A DNA stretch of 64,000 nucleotides from an uncultured Pontibacter sp. (GCF_947495565.1 NZ_CANLZM010000002.1:310001-374000); one strand, 5' to 3'; shown: positions 50,957-60,267, counted from the stretch's first letter. Notes: a model not told the origin generated them from the sequence alone. A program made the numbers and translations.

Positions 50957-51730
50957 TTACAGCTTATCTCCTTTTTGCTGCCTGTTATGCATATATAGTT
51001 TTACATACTTGTAATACACCGATACAGCAGATGAGACGGAAATAACAAACCCTTCAGGCCCATCCAAAAAACCGCGCTTTAAAACATAAGCTCTGAAAAA
51101 GCGAAAAAGAGGTTTTAAAATCACCATCGCCAGCGAAACTGTCTTCCCATCCCTGATCATGGCATTAGACGACGCATCGGTGAATTTATTTATCTGCCCC
51201 AGGTGCTGCGACACACTATAGTATGAGTAGTGCAACAGATCGCCCTTCAGGTGCTGCAGACTAGCTTCTTTGTTCAGAATTATCTTATCATGTGGGTTTT
51301 CGCCTCCCCAAACGGCCTTAGTTCGGTCGAACAGGCGTGTTTTTGTGTCAGGGTACCAGCCGGAGTGATGTATCCATTTGCCACAGTAGTTCGTCAGGCG
51401 GTTCATGCTGTAGGCATCGGCTTGCCAGTTGCTTTTAGCGGCAAGTATAGCCTGCTCTAACTTTGGGGTTAGCGCCTCGTCAGCGTCTAAGGATAAAACG
51501 TATGGAAACGAAGCCTGTGCCAGGGCGTAATTTTTCTGCTCAATATGCCCCTCAAAAGGATGCTCGGAGAAGTTAGCCCCGAAACTTAGGCAGATTTCCT
51601 TGGTACGGTCTGTTGAGAAGGAATCCACCACCACGATTTCATCAGCTACGTTTTTAACGGACTCCAGGCAGCGGGCAATGTTCCGCTCCTCGTTATAAGT
51701 GATGACTACAACAGAAACTTTGACAGGCAT
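50957..51730 (-). CDS. GT2-family glycosyltransferase (WaaE/KdtX-like)
   Basis: A 257-residue GT-A enzyme. It starts MPVKVSVVVITYNEERNIAR; a further 24 upstream residues in frame look spurious. The nucleotide-binding DSFSTDRT is followed by the DxD-type LDADE near residues 83-87, and YPDTKTRLFDRTKAVWGGEN lies in the acceptor part. This resembles the beta-1,4-glucosyltransferase WaaE/KdtX family of LPS core synthesis. The C-terminus is basic with one weak hydrophobic segment. Confidence 0.86.
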   Translation of the reverse strand: MPVKVSVVVITYNEERNIARCLESVKNVADEIVVVDSFSTDRTKEICLSFGANFSEHPFEGHIEQKNYALAQASFPYVLSLDADEALTPKLEQAILAAKSNWQADAYSMNRLTNYCGKWIHHSGWYPDTKTRLFDRTKAVWGGENPHDKIILNKEASLQHLKGDLLHYSYYSVSQHLGQINKFTDASSNAMIRDGKTVSLAMVILKPLFRFFRAYVLKRGFLDGPEGFVISVSSAVSVYYKYVKLYMHNRQQKGDKL

Positions 51731-51816
51731 AATAACAATAGGCTTTGGTAAAAGAGGCAAATATCTTGATTCCTTTCTTGGTGCCAGCCTCAACCGGCAC
51801 ATTTATAAGGCAAAAG

Positions 51817-51824
51817 CAAAGGTA
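51817..51824 (-). promoter_or_regulatory. putative -7 promoter element for the GT2 gene
   Basis: Reads TACCTTTG (TAnnTTTG) on the minus strand, 87 bp before the start codon. A small hairpin GTGCC/GGCAC (51781-51800) follows in the leader. No -33 element is clear. Confidence 0.3.
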
Positions 51825-52021
51825 TAAAATCTACGCCTGTTCCTCTCACCCACAAGAAAGGTACTGTTTACATGGAAGTTCTTTCATATCACCAATAAAC
51901 TGTAACTCTTTCTGTCAGACTTTTTAGCTTCACTTGCGTAAGCATTTTATACTTTAGCCACCTTTGCTTTGGATATTGTAAAGACGACTCTCCATTTTAG
52001 GCTCATGACTAATACCTGTTA

Positions 52022-54994
52022 ATGCACCTTTTACGCGCTATACTTTGTTTTTGTCTGCTTCTGGCTACCACTGCTGCCTCTGCACAGCAGTATAACATCC
52101 GTAGCTGGACGCTGGAGCAAGGGTTGCCGCAGTCGCAGGTGATGGCCATAGAGCAAGATGCTAAGGGCTACCTTTGGCTGGCCACCCGTGCGGGCCTCAG
52201 CCGCTTTAACGGCATTGATTTCCGCATTTACACCAAAAACAACGGCCTTAGCAGCCATAACATTTCCACACTTTACTCCGATAGCCGCCACCGCCTCTGG
52301 ATTGGCACCACCGATGCAGGCCTGCAGCTGTTCGACGGCTCTTCCTTTGTGCAGTACGGCCCGCAGCAGGGGCTGGAGGCACAGTCTGTGTCAGGTATAG
52401 CCGAAGACAGTTCAGGTAAAGTATGGCTGGCAACAGACAAGGGCATATTTTACTTTAGCGCCACGCATGTTGTAAAGTATAAAGAGTTGCCCGAAATCAG
52501 CTACAGCGCCATCGCCTACACTCCCGCAGGAGATGTATGGGCAGGCAGCGAGGGCAACGGCATCTACAGAGTATCAGGCTCAGAAATCACTCACTACAGC
52601 ACAGAAAACAGCGCCTTACCACACAACCAGATAACTGCCATTATTCCTGATGAGCACGGGCAAGTATGGATTGGCACCGCAAGCGGATTGGCGAAAGTAA
52701 GCGGCAATAGCTTAAGCACTGTAGATTTGCCCGGGCAGTTAGACAGCAGCCGCATTACCTGTTTCACCCACGATAGCTACCAAAACCTTTGGATTGGCCT
52801 GCAACGGGATGGCCTGCTTAAGTATGACGGCAAAAACTTCACGTACATTACCCGCCGCAGCGGCCTCCGCACCAGCCGCATCACAGCTCTAGACTCCGAC
52901 AGAGAGGGCAATGTATGGATTGGCACAAATGGCTATGGCTTGCAGCAGCACACAGCTCCATGGTTTGTTCATTATTTTGACTTCGGGAACATCTCCGAGC
53001 CCCGCGTAACAGCAGTCGCCCAGGATAGCAATGGCACCGTGTGGTTTGGCACCGATGAAGGGGAACTGGCTCGCATGTCGGCCCAAGGCCCTGAATGGCA
53101 ACCCACCCCGTGGCCGCATGGCGCCAGCATCTATAATTTTTTGTCGGTAGAGAATGAGCTGTGGGCGAGTACCAGCAACGGCATCTGGCGCTTAGGCAAG
53201 GGAGCGCCCAAACGTTATGCGGCGGCACAGGGCCTTCCTGCCCCCGATGTTTTACAGGCTGCCATGAGCACAGACGGAAATTTATACTTTGCCACGGCCG
53301 GTGGTGTGGTTACAATGCAGCAGGACTCCCTTATACTTGTCCCGTTTGAAGGTGGCAGCATCAACGCAAGATCCATTTTTAGAGACAGCAATGGCAACCT
53401 GTGGGTAGGCGCAGACCAGGGAATTTTTAAAGTAAAGCAAAACCAGCTTGTAAAACCGCAGGAACTGAACGGCCTTGACCTTACGGAGGTGCGCTCTATT
53501 ACAGAAGACAAACAGGGGTATTTATACTTTGCAGCCTTCAACACAGGTTTACTGTTGCTCCACAACCAGAAGGCCAGCCTTTATACTTCGGCGGAAGGTT
53601 TGCCTAACGAATCCATCAAAAGCCTTTATGCCGATGATAAAGATAACTTATGGATAGCCACTAACCGGGAGCTGTTGAAAGTGCGTTTACCTTTGCTTCG
53701 CCAGCAAAACAAGTTCAGCTACAGGGCCTACACCAGCCCTAGCGGGTTTAGGGGGCAAGAGGTATGCGATAACGCTATCATGCAGGCAAAGGATGGCCAT
53801 ATGTGGTTTGGAACTACCAAAGGCCTCACGAAATACCTGCACCAACTGGACCGCCAGAAAGCCCCTTACCCGGAAATGCTGCTAACTGATGTGCTGCTCT
53901 ACTCCAACCCTACCGATTGGCAGGCACTTGGCTATACTTTGGACAGCATCACGGGATTGCCGGCAAATTTGCGCCTGCCGCATACTCAAAACCACCTATC
54001 GTTTAACTTCCATGGCATCAGTTTATCGGACCCGGAACAAGTTATGTATAAGTTCAGGTTAAAAGGGTATGATGACACTTGGTCTCAGGTAACAGAACGC
54101 TCTTTTACAACTTACGCCAACCTAGACCCAGGCACTTATACCTTTGAACTACTGGCCCGCAACCACGATGGTTACTGGACTCCGGAGCCTCTCACTTACA
54201 CTTTTTCCATAGTTCCCCCTATCTGGAGGCGCGAGTGGTTTATAGGTGTACTGCTGCTGGTGGCGGCTGGGGCCATTCTGAGTGTGGTTCGCCTGCGGGA
54301 ACGCAGCCTGGTGAAAATGAACTCGCTGCTGGAGCTGAAAGTTGACCACCGTACGCGCTTGCTGGAGCGCCAGAACCGGGAAAAAGAGATACTGCTGCAG
54401 GAAATCCATCATAGGGTAAAAAACAACCTCCAGATTGTAATCAGTATGCTAAACCTACAGGCCCGCCACGTGCAGGACCCAACTGCACAGGAGGTAATGC
54501 AGGCGCTGCGTAGCCGTGTCCGATCCATGTCGCTGCTGCATGAGCGCCTTTACCGCCACAACGACCTGGAGCAAATTAACCTGGAAGAATATTTTTTAGA
54601 GGTTTGCGAGAGCCTTTATGCCTCGTATGGCGTAGATATGGACATAGTTGAGTTGGAATTGGATATACCTTATACCAAAATAGATCTGGACTCTGCTATC
54701 ACTTTAGGTTTAATTGTTAACGAATTAGTATCCAATACTCTTAAATACGCGTTCCCTAAGGGTGAGCATGGTTTATTACGAATTATGCTGGTAAAGCATG
54801 ACGAGGTACAATACACCCTCACTGTAAGTGACAATGGCCGTGGCCTACCTGAAGATTTTTTTCAAAAACAACAGACAGGACAGTCGTTTGGGCTGAAGCT
54901 TGTGCAGTCGCTGAGCCGAAAGCTTGATGGGAATATTAGCTTTTACAACAAACATGGCACAAAATCAATATTATATTTTGTTTTGCCATCATAA
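52022..54994 (+). CDS. sensor histidine kinase with two-component-regulator propeller and Y_Y_Y domains
   Basis: A 990-residue membrane sensor kinase. A signal peptide (about residues 1-21, cleaved near ASA-QQ) is followed by about 14 Reg_prop repeats of the form G-x-W-I-G-T-x-x-G-L (about 25-600), enough for two seven-bladed propellers. A Y_Y_Y domain (about 650-735) precedes one transmembrane helix (738-757, FIGVLLLVAAGAILSVV). The cytoplasmic part has a HisKA_2-type dimerisation region with the phospho-acceptor in EIHHRVKNN (His796/797), then HATPase motifs VNELVSNTLKYAF, SDNGRGLP and GQSFGLKLV. The periplasmic ligand is unknown. It is 29 bp upstream of its LytTR response regulator. Confidence 0.92.
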   Translation: MHLLRAILCFCLLLATTAASAQQYNIRSWTLEQGLPQSQVMAIEQDAKGYLWLATRAGLSRFNGIDFRIYTKNNGLSSHNISTLYSDSRHRLWIGTTDAGLQLFDGSSFVQYGPQQGLEAQSVSGIAEDSSGKVWLATDKGIFYFSATHVVKYKELPEISYSAIAYTPAGDVWAGSEGNGIYRVSGSEITHYSTENSALPHNQITAIIPDEHGQVWIGTASGLAKVSGNSLSTVDLPGQLDSSRITCFTHDSYQNLWIGLQRDGLLKYDGKNFTYITRRSGLRTSRITALDSDREGNVWIGTNGYGLQQHTAPWFVHYFDFGNISEPRVTAVAQDSNGTVWFGTDEGELARMSAQGPEWQPTPWPHGASIYNFLSVENELWASTSNGIWRLGKGAPKRYAAAQGLPAPDVLQAAMSTDGNLYFATAGGVVTMQQDSLILVPFEGGSINARSIFRDSNGNLWVGADQGIFKVKQNQLVKPQELNGLDLTEVRSITEDKQGYLYFAAFNTGLLLLHNQKASLYTSAEGLPNESIKSLYADDKDNLWIATNRELLKVRLPLLRQQNKFSYRAYTSPSGFRGQEVCDNAIMQAKDGHMWFGTTKGLTKYLHQLDRQKAPYPEMLLTDVLLYSNPTDWQALGYTLDSITGLPANLRLPHTQNHLSFNFHGISLSDPEQVMYKFRLKGYDDTWSQVTERSFTTYANLDPGTYTFELLARNHDGYWTPEPLTYTFSIVPPIWRREWFIGVLLLVAAGAILSVVRLRERSLVKMNSLLELKVDHRTRLLERQNREKEILLQEIHHRVKNNLQIVISMLNLQARHVQDPTAQEVMQALRSRVRSMSLLHERLYRHNDLEQINLEEYFLEVCESLYASYGVDMDIVELELDIPYTKIDLDSAITLGLIVNELVSNTLKYAFPKGEHGLLRIMLVKHDEVQYTLTVSDNGRGLPEDFFQKQQTGQSFGLKLVQSLSRKLDGNISFYNKHGTKSILYFVLPS

Positions 54995-55023
54995 ATTATT
55001 TTTTCACGTATTAACCTAATGCT

Positions 55024-55770
55024 ATGACAAAACCTAAAATCCTTATATCGGAAGATGAGGTCATCATTGCGGAAGATCTTGCTGCAAGCCTGGAAGAGTT
55101 AGGTTACGAGACGTGTGCTATAGATACAGGAGAAGACACGATCGATATGATTCGGGCGACTCATCCCGACTTGGTGCTGCTGGATATCAATCTGCGAGGC
55201 GATGCCGACGGAGTGGATATTGGCTCGCGCATTCGCGAAGAGTTCGGTATCCCGTTTATCTACCTCACCGCCTATGCTGACCCTGCAACTATTGACCGCG
55301 CCAAAAAAACCGAACCTGACGGCTTCCTGGTGAAACCGTTTGATGAGAAGAGTCTTCGCTCTGCTATCGAGATTGCTTTATACAAGCATGACAGCAACCA
55401 CAAAGACAGCAAACCGGCCAACGGTGCAAGCTTTAACCCCAAAGACAAAGAGATAGCCACAGACTATATCTTCGTGAAGGTAAAGCACCGCATTATTAAA
55501 GTGCACTACAGCGATATTCTCTGGGTGGAGGCCTATGACAACTATTCGTTTATAGTTACTGCCGATCAGAAATACCTGGTAAGCTCTACGCTGAAGGATA
55601 TGGAACAAAAGCTGCCGTCGCAGAACTTTGTGCGGGTACACCGCTCCTACATTGCCAACCTGGATAAGATAGAGGCATTAGAAGAAAACTCTGTGGTGTT
55701 TTCTAAAGGAGAGATCCCAATCGGGAAGTCCTATAAAAAAGCACTGATGTCCAGATTCAACATTATATGA
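55024..55770 (+). CDS. LytTR-family DNA-binding response regulator
   Basis: A 248-residue regulator. The receiver domain (1-120) has the acidic pair Glu10/Asp11 in LISEDE, the phospho-acceptor Asp54 in VLLDINLRG, Thr in YLTAYA and Lys in LVKPFD. After a variable linker (about 125-145), the LytTR domain (145-248) contains YSDILWVEAYDNYSFIVTA and NFVRVHRSYIANLDKIEAL. It is the partner of the upstream kinase, as the genes are 29 bp apart. Targets are not visible. Confidence 0.92.
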   Translation: MTKPKILISEDEVIIAEDLAASLEELGYETCAIDTGEDTIDMIRATHPDLVLLDINLRGDADGVDIGSRIREEFGIPFIYLTAYADPATIDRAKKTEPDGFLVKPFDEKSLRSAIEIALYKHDSNHKDSKPANGASFNPKDKEIATDYIFVKVKHRIIKVHYSDILWVEAYDNYSFIVTADQKYLVSSTLKDMEQKLPSQNFVRVHRSYIANLDKIEALEENSVVFSKGEIPIGKSYKKALMSRFNII

Positions 55771-55813
55771 GGCACAGTTACTAGCCTCTGCCACTACTGC
55801 CCTAAAACAAAAA

Positions 55814-55839
55814 AGGCCAGTGCTTTGCAGCACTGGCCT
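55814..55839. terminator. bidirectional terminator between LytTR regulator and ahcY
   Basis: A perfect 11-bp stem AGGCCAGTGCT / AGCACTGGCCT with loop TTGC, with an A run on the left that becomes a T run for minus-strand transcripts. Confidence 0.8.
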
Positions 55840-55860
55840 CTCTGTCTTAACTGATATTAC

Positions 55861-57168
55861 TTAGTATCTGTAATACTCTGGCTTGTATGGGCCTTCTACC
55901 TCCACGCCAATATAGCTGGCCTGGTCTGAAGACAGCTCATCCAGCTCCACACCAATTTTACCTAAGTGCAGGCGGGCTACTTTCTCATCCAGTTGCTTTG
56001 GCAAAGTATAAACTTTGTTTTCGTAAGCATCTGTGTTAGTCCAAAGCTCCAGCTGCGCCAGTGTTTGGTTAGAGAAGGAGTTAGACATTACAAACGATGG
56101 ATGGCCAGTGGCACAACCAAGGTTTACCAAGCGGCCTTCAGCCAGCACAATGATATCATTGCCATCGATGTTGTACAGGTCTACCTGCGGCTTAATTACA
56201 TCTTTGGTGTTGCCATACGTTTTGTTCAGCCAAGCCATATCAATTTCGTTATCGAAGTGGCCGATGTTACAAACGATGGCTTTATCTTTCATCAGGCGGA
56301 ACTCACGCTCGCTGATGATGTCTTTGTTACCGGTTGCTGTAACCACGATGTCTGCTTCCTTCACGGCATCCACCATCTTCTTCACAGCAAAGCCGTCCAT
56401 AGCGGCCTGCAGCGCGCAGATCGGGTCGATTTCAGTAACGATAACACGGGCACCTGCACCTCTCAACGAAGCGGCAGAGCCTTTTCCAACGTCACCATAA
56501 CCAGCTACTACGGCTACTTTACCGGCCATCATTACATCAGTGGCACGACGGATAGCATCTACTAAAGACTCTTTACAGCCATACTTGTTATCAAACTTAG
56601 ACTTAGTTACAGAGTCGTTCACGTTAATGGCTGGCATAGGAAGCGTACCGTTTTTCATGCGCTCGTACAGGCGGTGCACACCAGTGGTAGTCTCTTCAGA
56701 AAGGCCTTTAATGCCTCCTGCCAACTCCGGATACTTATCAAGCACCATGTTGGTAAGGTCACCACCGTCGTCCAGGATCATGTTCAGCGGCTGGCGGTCT
56801 TCTCCGAAGAAAAGCGTTTGCTCAATGCACCAGTCAAACTCCTCGGCAGTCATACCTTTCCAGGCATAAACAGAGATACCGGCAGCGGCAATGGCAGCAG
56901 CGGCATGATCTTGCGTAGAGAAAATATTGCACGAAGACCAGGTAACCTCGGCACCCAGTTCTACCAGTGTCTCGATCAGCACGGCAGTCTGAATAGTCAT
57001 GTGCAGGCAGCCTGCAATGCGCGCTCCTGCTAACGGCTTGCTTGGCCCGAATTCCTCACGGATAGCCATCAAACCTGGCATTTCAGCCTCGGCTAGTCTA
57101 ATCTCTTTGCGGCCCCAATCAGCCAGCGAAATATCTTTTACTTTGTATTTCAGATATGTCTCTACCAT
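55861..57168 (-). CDS. ahcY: adenosylhomocysteinase (S-adenosyl-L-homocysteine hydrolase)
   Basis: A 435-residue NAD-dependent enzyme that splits S-adenosylhomocysteine into adenosine and homocysteine, relieving product inhibition of methyltransferases. Landmarks are [20 protein letters not shown], the NAD Rossmann loop [20 protein letters not shown] and the C-terminal KPEYYRY. The length is typical of the bacterial long form. The window holds three or more SAM-dependent methyltransferases, which make its substrate. Confidence 0.97.
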   Translation of the reverse strand: MVETYLKYKVKDISLADWGRKEIRLAEAEMPGLMAIREEFGPSKPLAGARIAGCLHMTIQTAVLIETLVELGAEVTWSSCNIFSTQDHAAAAIAAAGISVYAWKGMTAEEFDWCIEQTLFFGEDRQPLNMILDDGGDLTNMVLDKYPELAGGIKGLSEETTTGVHRLYERMKNGTLPMPAINVNDSVTKSKFDNKYGCKESLVDAIRRATDVMMAGKVAVVAGYGDVGKGSAASLRGAGARVIVTEIDPICALQAAMDGFAVKKMVDAVKEADIVVTATGNKDIISEREFRLMKDKAIVCNIGHFDNEIDMAWLNKTYGNTKDVIKPQVDLYNIDGNDIIVLAEGRLVNLGCATGHPSFVMSNSFSNQTLAQLELWTNTDAYENKVYTLPKQLDEKVARLHLGKIGVELDELSSDQASYIGVEVEGPYKPEYYRY

Positions 57169-57198
57169 TTTTGTTTTGTCGTTTTTTCAATTAAAACA

Positions 57199-57229
57199 CA
57201 AATTTACGCAATTTGTTGCAGTTCATCAA
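57199..57229 (-). promoter_or_regulatory. probable ahcY promoter
   Basis: On the minus strand TTG (57227-57229), 20 bp, then TAAATTTG (57199-57206), matching the Bacteroidota -33/-7 layout with a three-base -33. It lies 30 bp before the start codon. Confidence 0.45.
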
Positions 57230-57275
57230 TATTACCTGGCATACAGCACGTAAAGCACCGCGAGCCGCTAAAAAA

Positions 57276-57304
57276 CAGCGCCTGCCATAATATGGCAGGC
57301 GCTG
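57276..57304 (-). terminator. terminator of the DUF4397 gene
   Basis: A perfect 12-bp stem CAGCGCCTGCCA / TGGCAGGCGCTG with loop TAATA, followed on the minus strand by TTTTTTAGCGG, 27 bp after the stop codon. Confidence 0.88.
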
Positions 57305-57331
57305 TCAGCTATAGGTAGTAAAGGAGGCTGC

Positions 57332-58027
57332 TTAATTATTCATGATCACTTCGGCTCCGAGTGTGTTTGTGTTACCGCTTGGCGGATTTAAGAAGCCTTT
57401 GGCAAAGACAGTGTAAATTTTACCAGCCTGCAACTCCAGTGTGGCAGTAACAGCGGCAACATCTGTACCTACAGGCTGTACCTCTACGGTATAACTACCG
57501 GCAGCTACAGGGGTGAAGGCAGTGGCTTCCTTAAACTCTAGGTCAGAGAACAGTTCCGGCCCACCTTGCACTACCACATCTACATCAGGGGCATCCGGCG
57601 AAAGGTGCACGAAACGTATGTGCGCCTGGCCACTTGCAGGCGCAGTCAGGTCGTCTATTAGCACAATCGGCATAATGCTTCCGAGCTCATCGGCAGCGAA
57701 CACAGTATAGTTCATGTCGCTTTGCAGGGTCACATCGGCGTCAATAACAGGGCTGCCCAAACCGGCGCCGGCTGCGGTTACTTTAAAATTGCGCTCTCCC
57801 GCATCTACTTCCAGGTAACCCGTATTGTTTGGGTAGTTGAGAGCTGCGTTATTTACTTTCGTGTCGTCTACATAAAGGTCTACGCCAGGGGCGTCAGGAG
57901 AGGCGTGCACCACCATCACATTTGCCTGATCTATGATCAGGTCCACATCATCGTCGTCGTCATCGCAACTTGCCAGAAATAAAGTTGGCAACACTGCCAG
58001 CATCATAAGTCTCATCCAGTACTTCAT
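57332..58027 (-). CDS. DUF4397-domain lipoprotein
   Basis: A 231-residue secreted lipoprotein. The signal peptide ends in LASC (Cys20) followed at once by six aspartates (CDDDDDDVDLI). Two beta-rich DUF4397 repeats follow (about residues 33-125 and 130-225), each opening with a similar segment: VVHASPDAPGVDLYVDDTKV and FVHLSPDAPDVDVVVQGGPE. The acidic run after the lipid anchor resembles export signals of surface-exposed Bacteroidota lipoproteins, so the protein may sit on the outside of the outer membrane. Function unknown. Confidence 0.85.
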   Translation of the reverse strand: MKYWMRLMMLAVLPTLFLASCDDDDDDVDLIIDQANVMVVHASPDAPGVDLYVDDTKVNNAALNYPNNTGYLEVDAGERNFKVTAAGAGLGSPVIDADVTLQSDMNYTVFAADELGSIMPIVLIDDLTAPASGQAHIRFVHLSPDAPDVDVVVQGGPELFSDLEFKEATAFTPVAAGSYTVEVQPVGTDVAAVTATLELQAGKIYTVFAKGFLNPPSGNTNTLGAEVIMNN

Positions 58028-58185
58028 AGCTAAATCATGTTAAAGTTTAAAATTTGTTTAATTACCTATGTAACTGATGGTTAATCATTTTGTTTAATAT
58101 TTTTTTAATAATGTTAAACAAATAGCTTTCAAGTAGCCTCTGTTTAAATGAGTATATTTACCGGTGGTACAGAATTAAAGCAATT

Positions 58186-59373
58186 ATGCGCGTATTTACA
58201 CCCGAAGAGCAGGAATTTATACTTCAGCACCAGCAGCAGGATGTAGCCCAGCTAATACTACAGGCAAAGCGCTACCCGCAACTGCCAGTGCAGGAGCTGG
58301 CACAACAGATAAAAGCCCGTCAAAAAGCAGTGCAGAAGCTGCCAACATGGGTTCAGCATCCGCAGGCGGTGTTTCCGGTGGCACTGTCGGTAGAGCAGAG
58401 CTCTTCGGAGGTAACGGCGGCATACAAAGCAAGCCTGGTAAGCGGTAAGCTACTGGTCGATTTGACCGGAGGCTTTGGCGTAGATAGCTTCTATTTTGCC
58501 CGCAGCTTTGCGCAGGTGGTACACGTGGAACAAAACCAGGAGTTACAAGAAGTTGCCAAGTATAATTTTGAACTACTGCACGCCTCCAACATCCAAAGTA
58601 TAAATGCCGCGGCCGAGGATTTTCTGAGCGCTTTTGAGGGCAAAGCCGATGTGTTATACTTAGACCCGGCCCGCCGCGGCAACCAAGACCAAAAACTGCA
58701 CCTGCTGCAGGATTGTGAACCAGATGTGTTGCACCTGCTGCCGCTGCTTTTTCAAAAAGCAGATGCCATACTTCTGAAAACCTCGCCTATGCTGGATATT
58801 GAGCAGGCGCTGCAGGAACTGGCCCATGCCGTACAGGTATGGGTGGTGGCGCTGCAGAACGAGGTGAAGGAGGTTTTATACTTACTCAAGCCAAAGGCGC
58901 CAGCCCCTGCCGATGCGGCTCGTACGGCTGTAAACCTATTGCCCAACGCAGAACCGCAGCAGCTTACCTTCACACGCACCCAGGAGGATGCCGCCACGCC
59001 AAAGTATACCGACCCGCAGGAATTTGTGTACGAGCCAAACGCCGCCATACTTAAAGCAGGCGCTTACCGCTACCTGGGCCAGCACCTGCACCTGAACAAG
59101 CTACACCCTAATAGCCACCTGTATACTTCTGCACAGCTCCTGCCCCACTTCCCGGGCCGCAGCTTCCGGTGCCTGGGCGTGAGCCGCTACAACAAAAAGG
59201 AACTGCTGAAACGGCTGCCGCAGAATAAAGCGAATATAACCGTGCGCAACTTCCCTGACTCCGTGGCAGAAATAAGGCGCAAAACAGGTATAAAAGAAGG
59301 CGGCCATACTTACCTGTTCTTCACCACGGACATGCACCAGAAGCCCGTGGTGCTAATCTGCGAAAAGGCTTAG
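58186..59373 (+). CDS. class I SAM-dependent methyltransferase with THUMP-like domain
   Basis: A 395-residue protein. After an N-terminal helical region (about 1-75), the methyltransferase core shows LVDLTGGFGVDSFYFARSF (about 87-105) and DVLYLDPARRG (about 152-162). The C-terminal part (about 300-395, LPHFPGRSFRCLGVSRYNKK) is a THUMP-like domain as in RNA-modifying enzymes. The likely substrate is RNA. The spacer before it (58028-58185) is AT-rich and holds no gene. Confidence 0.85.
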   Translation: MRVFTPEEQEFILQHQQQDVAQLILQAKRYPQLPVQELAQQIKARQKAVQKLPTWVQHPQAVFPVALSVEQSSSEVTAAYKASLVSGKLLVDLTGGFGVDSFYFARSFAQVVHVEQNQELQEVAKYNFELLHASNIQSINAAAEDFLSAFEGKADVLYLDPARRGNQDQKLHLLQDCEPDVLHLLPLLFQKADAILLKTSPMLDIEQALQELAHAVQVWVVALQNEVKEVLYLLKPKAPAPADAARTAVNLLPNAEPQQLTFTRTQEDAATPKYTDPQEFVYEPNAAILKAGAYRYLGQHLHLNKLHPNSHLYTSAQLLPHFPGRSFRCLGVSRYNKKELLKRLPQNKANITVRNFPDSVAEIRRKTGIKEGGHTYLFFTTDMHQKPVVLICEKA

Positions 59374-59478
59374 CTGCTGTCCTAGCCCCCTCAACAAGCT
59401 TACCAAGGGCACGTACAAAGTATGCGTCGTACAGGCGAAGTATGACTTTATGCCATTTGTAATTTTAACCTTAAAATT

Positions 59479-59643
59479 ATGAAACAGGAGAAAGATGAAG
59501 ACCAGCAGAACCCGAAAAGAATGAAGCAGGATGTGAATGAGACATCGCGCACCATGAAACCGGGCAAATCAGTAAAAAGCGGCAGCATCACCAACATCCG
59601 TACCGGAAAAGACACTGAGGAAAAAAGCGACAAGAAGTACTAG
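59479..59643 (+). CDS. small hydrophilic protein (54 residues)
   Basis: A 54-residue ORF starting MKQEKDEDQQNPKRMKQDVN and ending TGKDTEEKSDKKY. It has no hydrophobic residue run and about half its residues are Lys, Asp, Glu, Gln or Asn, so it is probably disordered. No family is recognised. The ATG follows an AT-rich stretch. It is the first of three similar small genes, all on the plus strand. Confidence 0.55.
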   Translation: MKQEKDEDQQNPKRMKQDVNETSRTMKPGKSVKSGSITNIRTGKDTEEKSDKKY

Positions 59644-59739
59644 GGCAGCGTACCCCAACATGCGCTGCCAACTGCCGTACACTGTAGAAGCGCCTTTTAC
59701 TAAAGGTGTTATGTTTCACCTCAAAACCTATGAGAACAG

Positions 59740-60009
59740 ATGAAAGGAGAAAAAAACAAGAACTGGGAATTCCACGGCTTTGCAAGCAACCCGGAGAAAT
59801 CTTTTGAAGCGGGAAAAAAAGGAAGCAGACTGGCTGTAGAAGCCTCCATCAGAAACAGCAACAACAACCCGCAGAACCCTAGCGCCCAAAGCAGAACTGC
59901 TTCTAAAACAAGCAACCAGAACAAGCCTACACAGGGCAAAGGCTGGCAAAGTATAAAAGCCGGTTCCGAAGAGGCTGGCAAAAAAAACCAAAGCCCTTCT
60001 GAAGAGTAG
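59740..60009 (+). CDS. small hydrophilic, KGG-like stress protein (89 residues)
   Basis: An 89-residue disordered-looking protein. The segment GFASNPEKSFEAGKKGSRLA (about residues 13-32) resembles the KGG motif of stress-related proteins (GFAsmdpekrreiaskGG). The rest is Asn/Gln/Lys/Ser-rich with no aromatic core apart from two Trp. It starts 96 bp after the first small gene and is 17 bp from the third. Confidence 0.6.
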   Translation: MKGEKNKNWEFHGFASNPEKSFEAGKKGSRLAVEASIRNSNNNPQNPSAQSRTASKTSNQNKPTQGKGWQSIKAGSEEAGKKNQSPSEE

Positions 60010-60026
60010 GCAGTTTAATTTAACCT

Positions 60027-60215
60027 ATGAAAACAATGAAAGATCAAGATAAAAAAAAGCAGAACGACCTGACCGATAAGAGCAAAGGCAGCGATAAAGA
60101 CATCAGCAACAGCCTGGAGCGCGACGTAACTGACACGAAACTCTCTGGCAAGCAGACGCCGCAAGGCCGCACCGACAACGAGCAGGACCGTGAAAGCAAT
60201 AAGCGTAACAGCTAA
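60027..60215 (+). CDS. small hydrophilic protein (62 residues)
   Basis: A 62-residue ORF, MKTMKDQDKKKQNDLTDKSK then SDKDISNSLERDVTDTKLSG and a tail NEQDRESNKRNS. It is almost purely charged and polar, hence probably disordered. No family is recognised. A perfect terminator hairpin follows 19 bp after its stop, so it closes the three-gene cluster. Confidence 0.6.
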   Translation: MKTMKDQDKKKQNDLTDKSKGSDKDISNSLERDVTDTKLSGKQTPQGRTDNEQDRESNKRNS

Positions 60216-60234
60216 ACGTACACCATACTTAATT

Positions 60235-60267
60235 AAACAGCCACAGCACCCGATGCTGTGGCTGTTT
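60235..60267 (+). terminator. terminator of the small-protein cluster
   Basis: A 14-bp stem AAACAGCCACAGCA / TGCTGTGGCTGTTT with loop CCCGA, followed by TGCG after the T run. Confidence 0.85.

Noticed and set aside
55966..56565. 199-codon plus-strand ORF opposite ahcY
   Set aside because: Complementary to a certain gene; no protein-family features.
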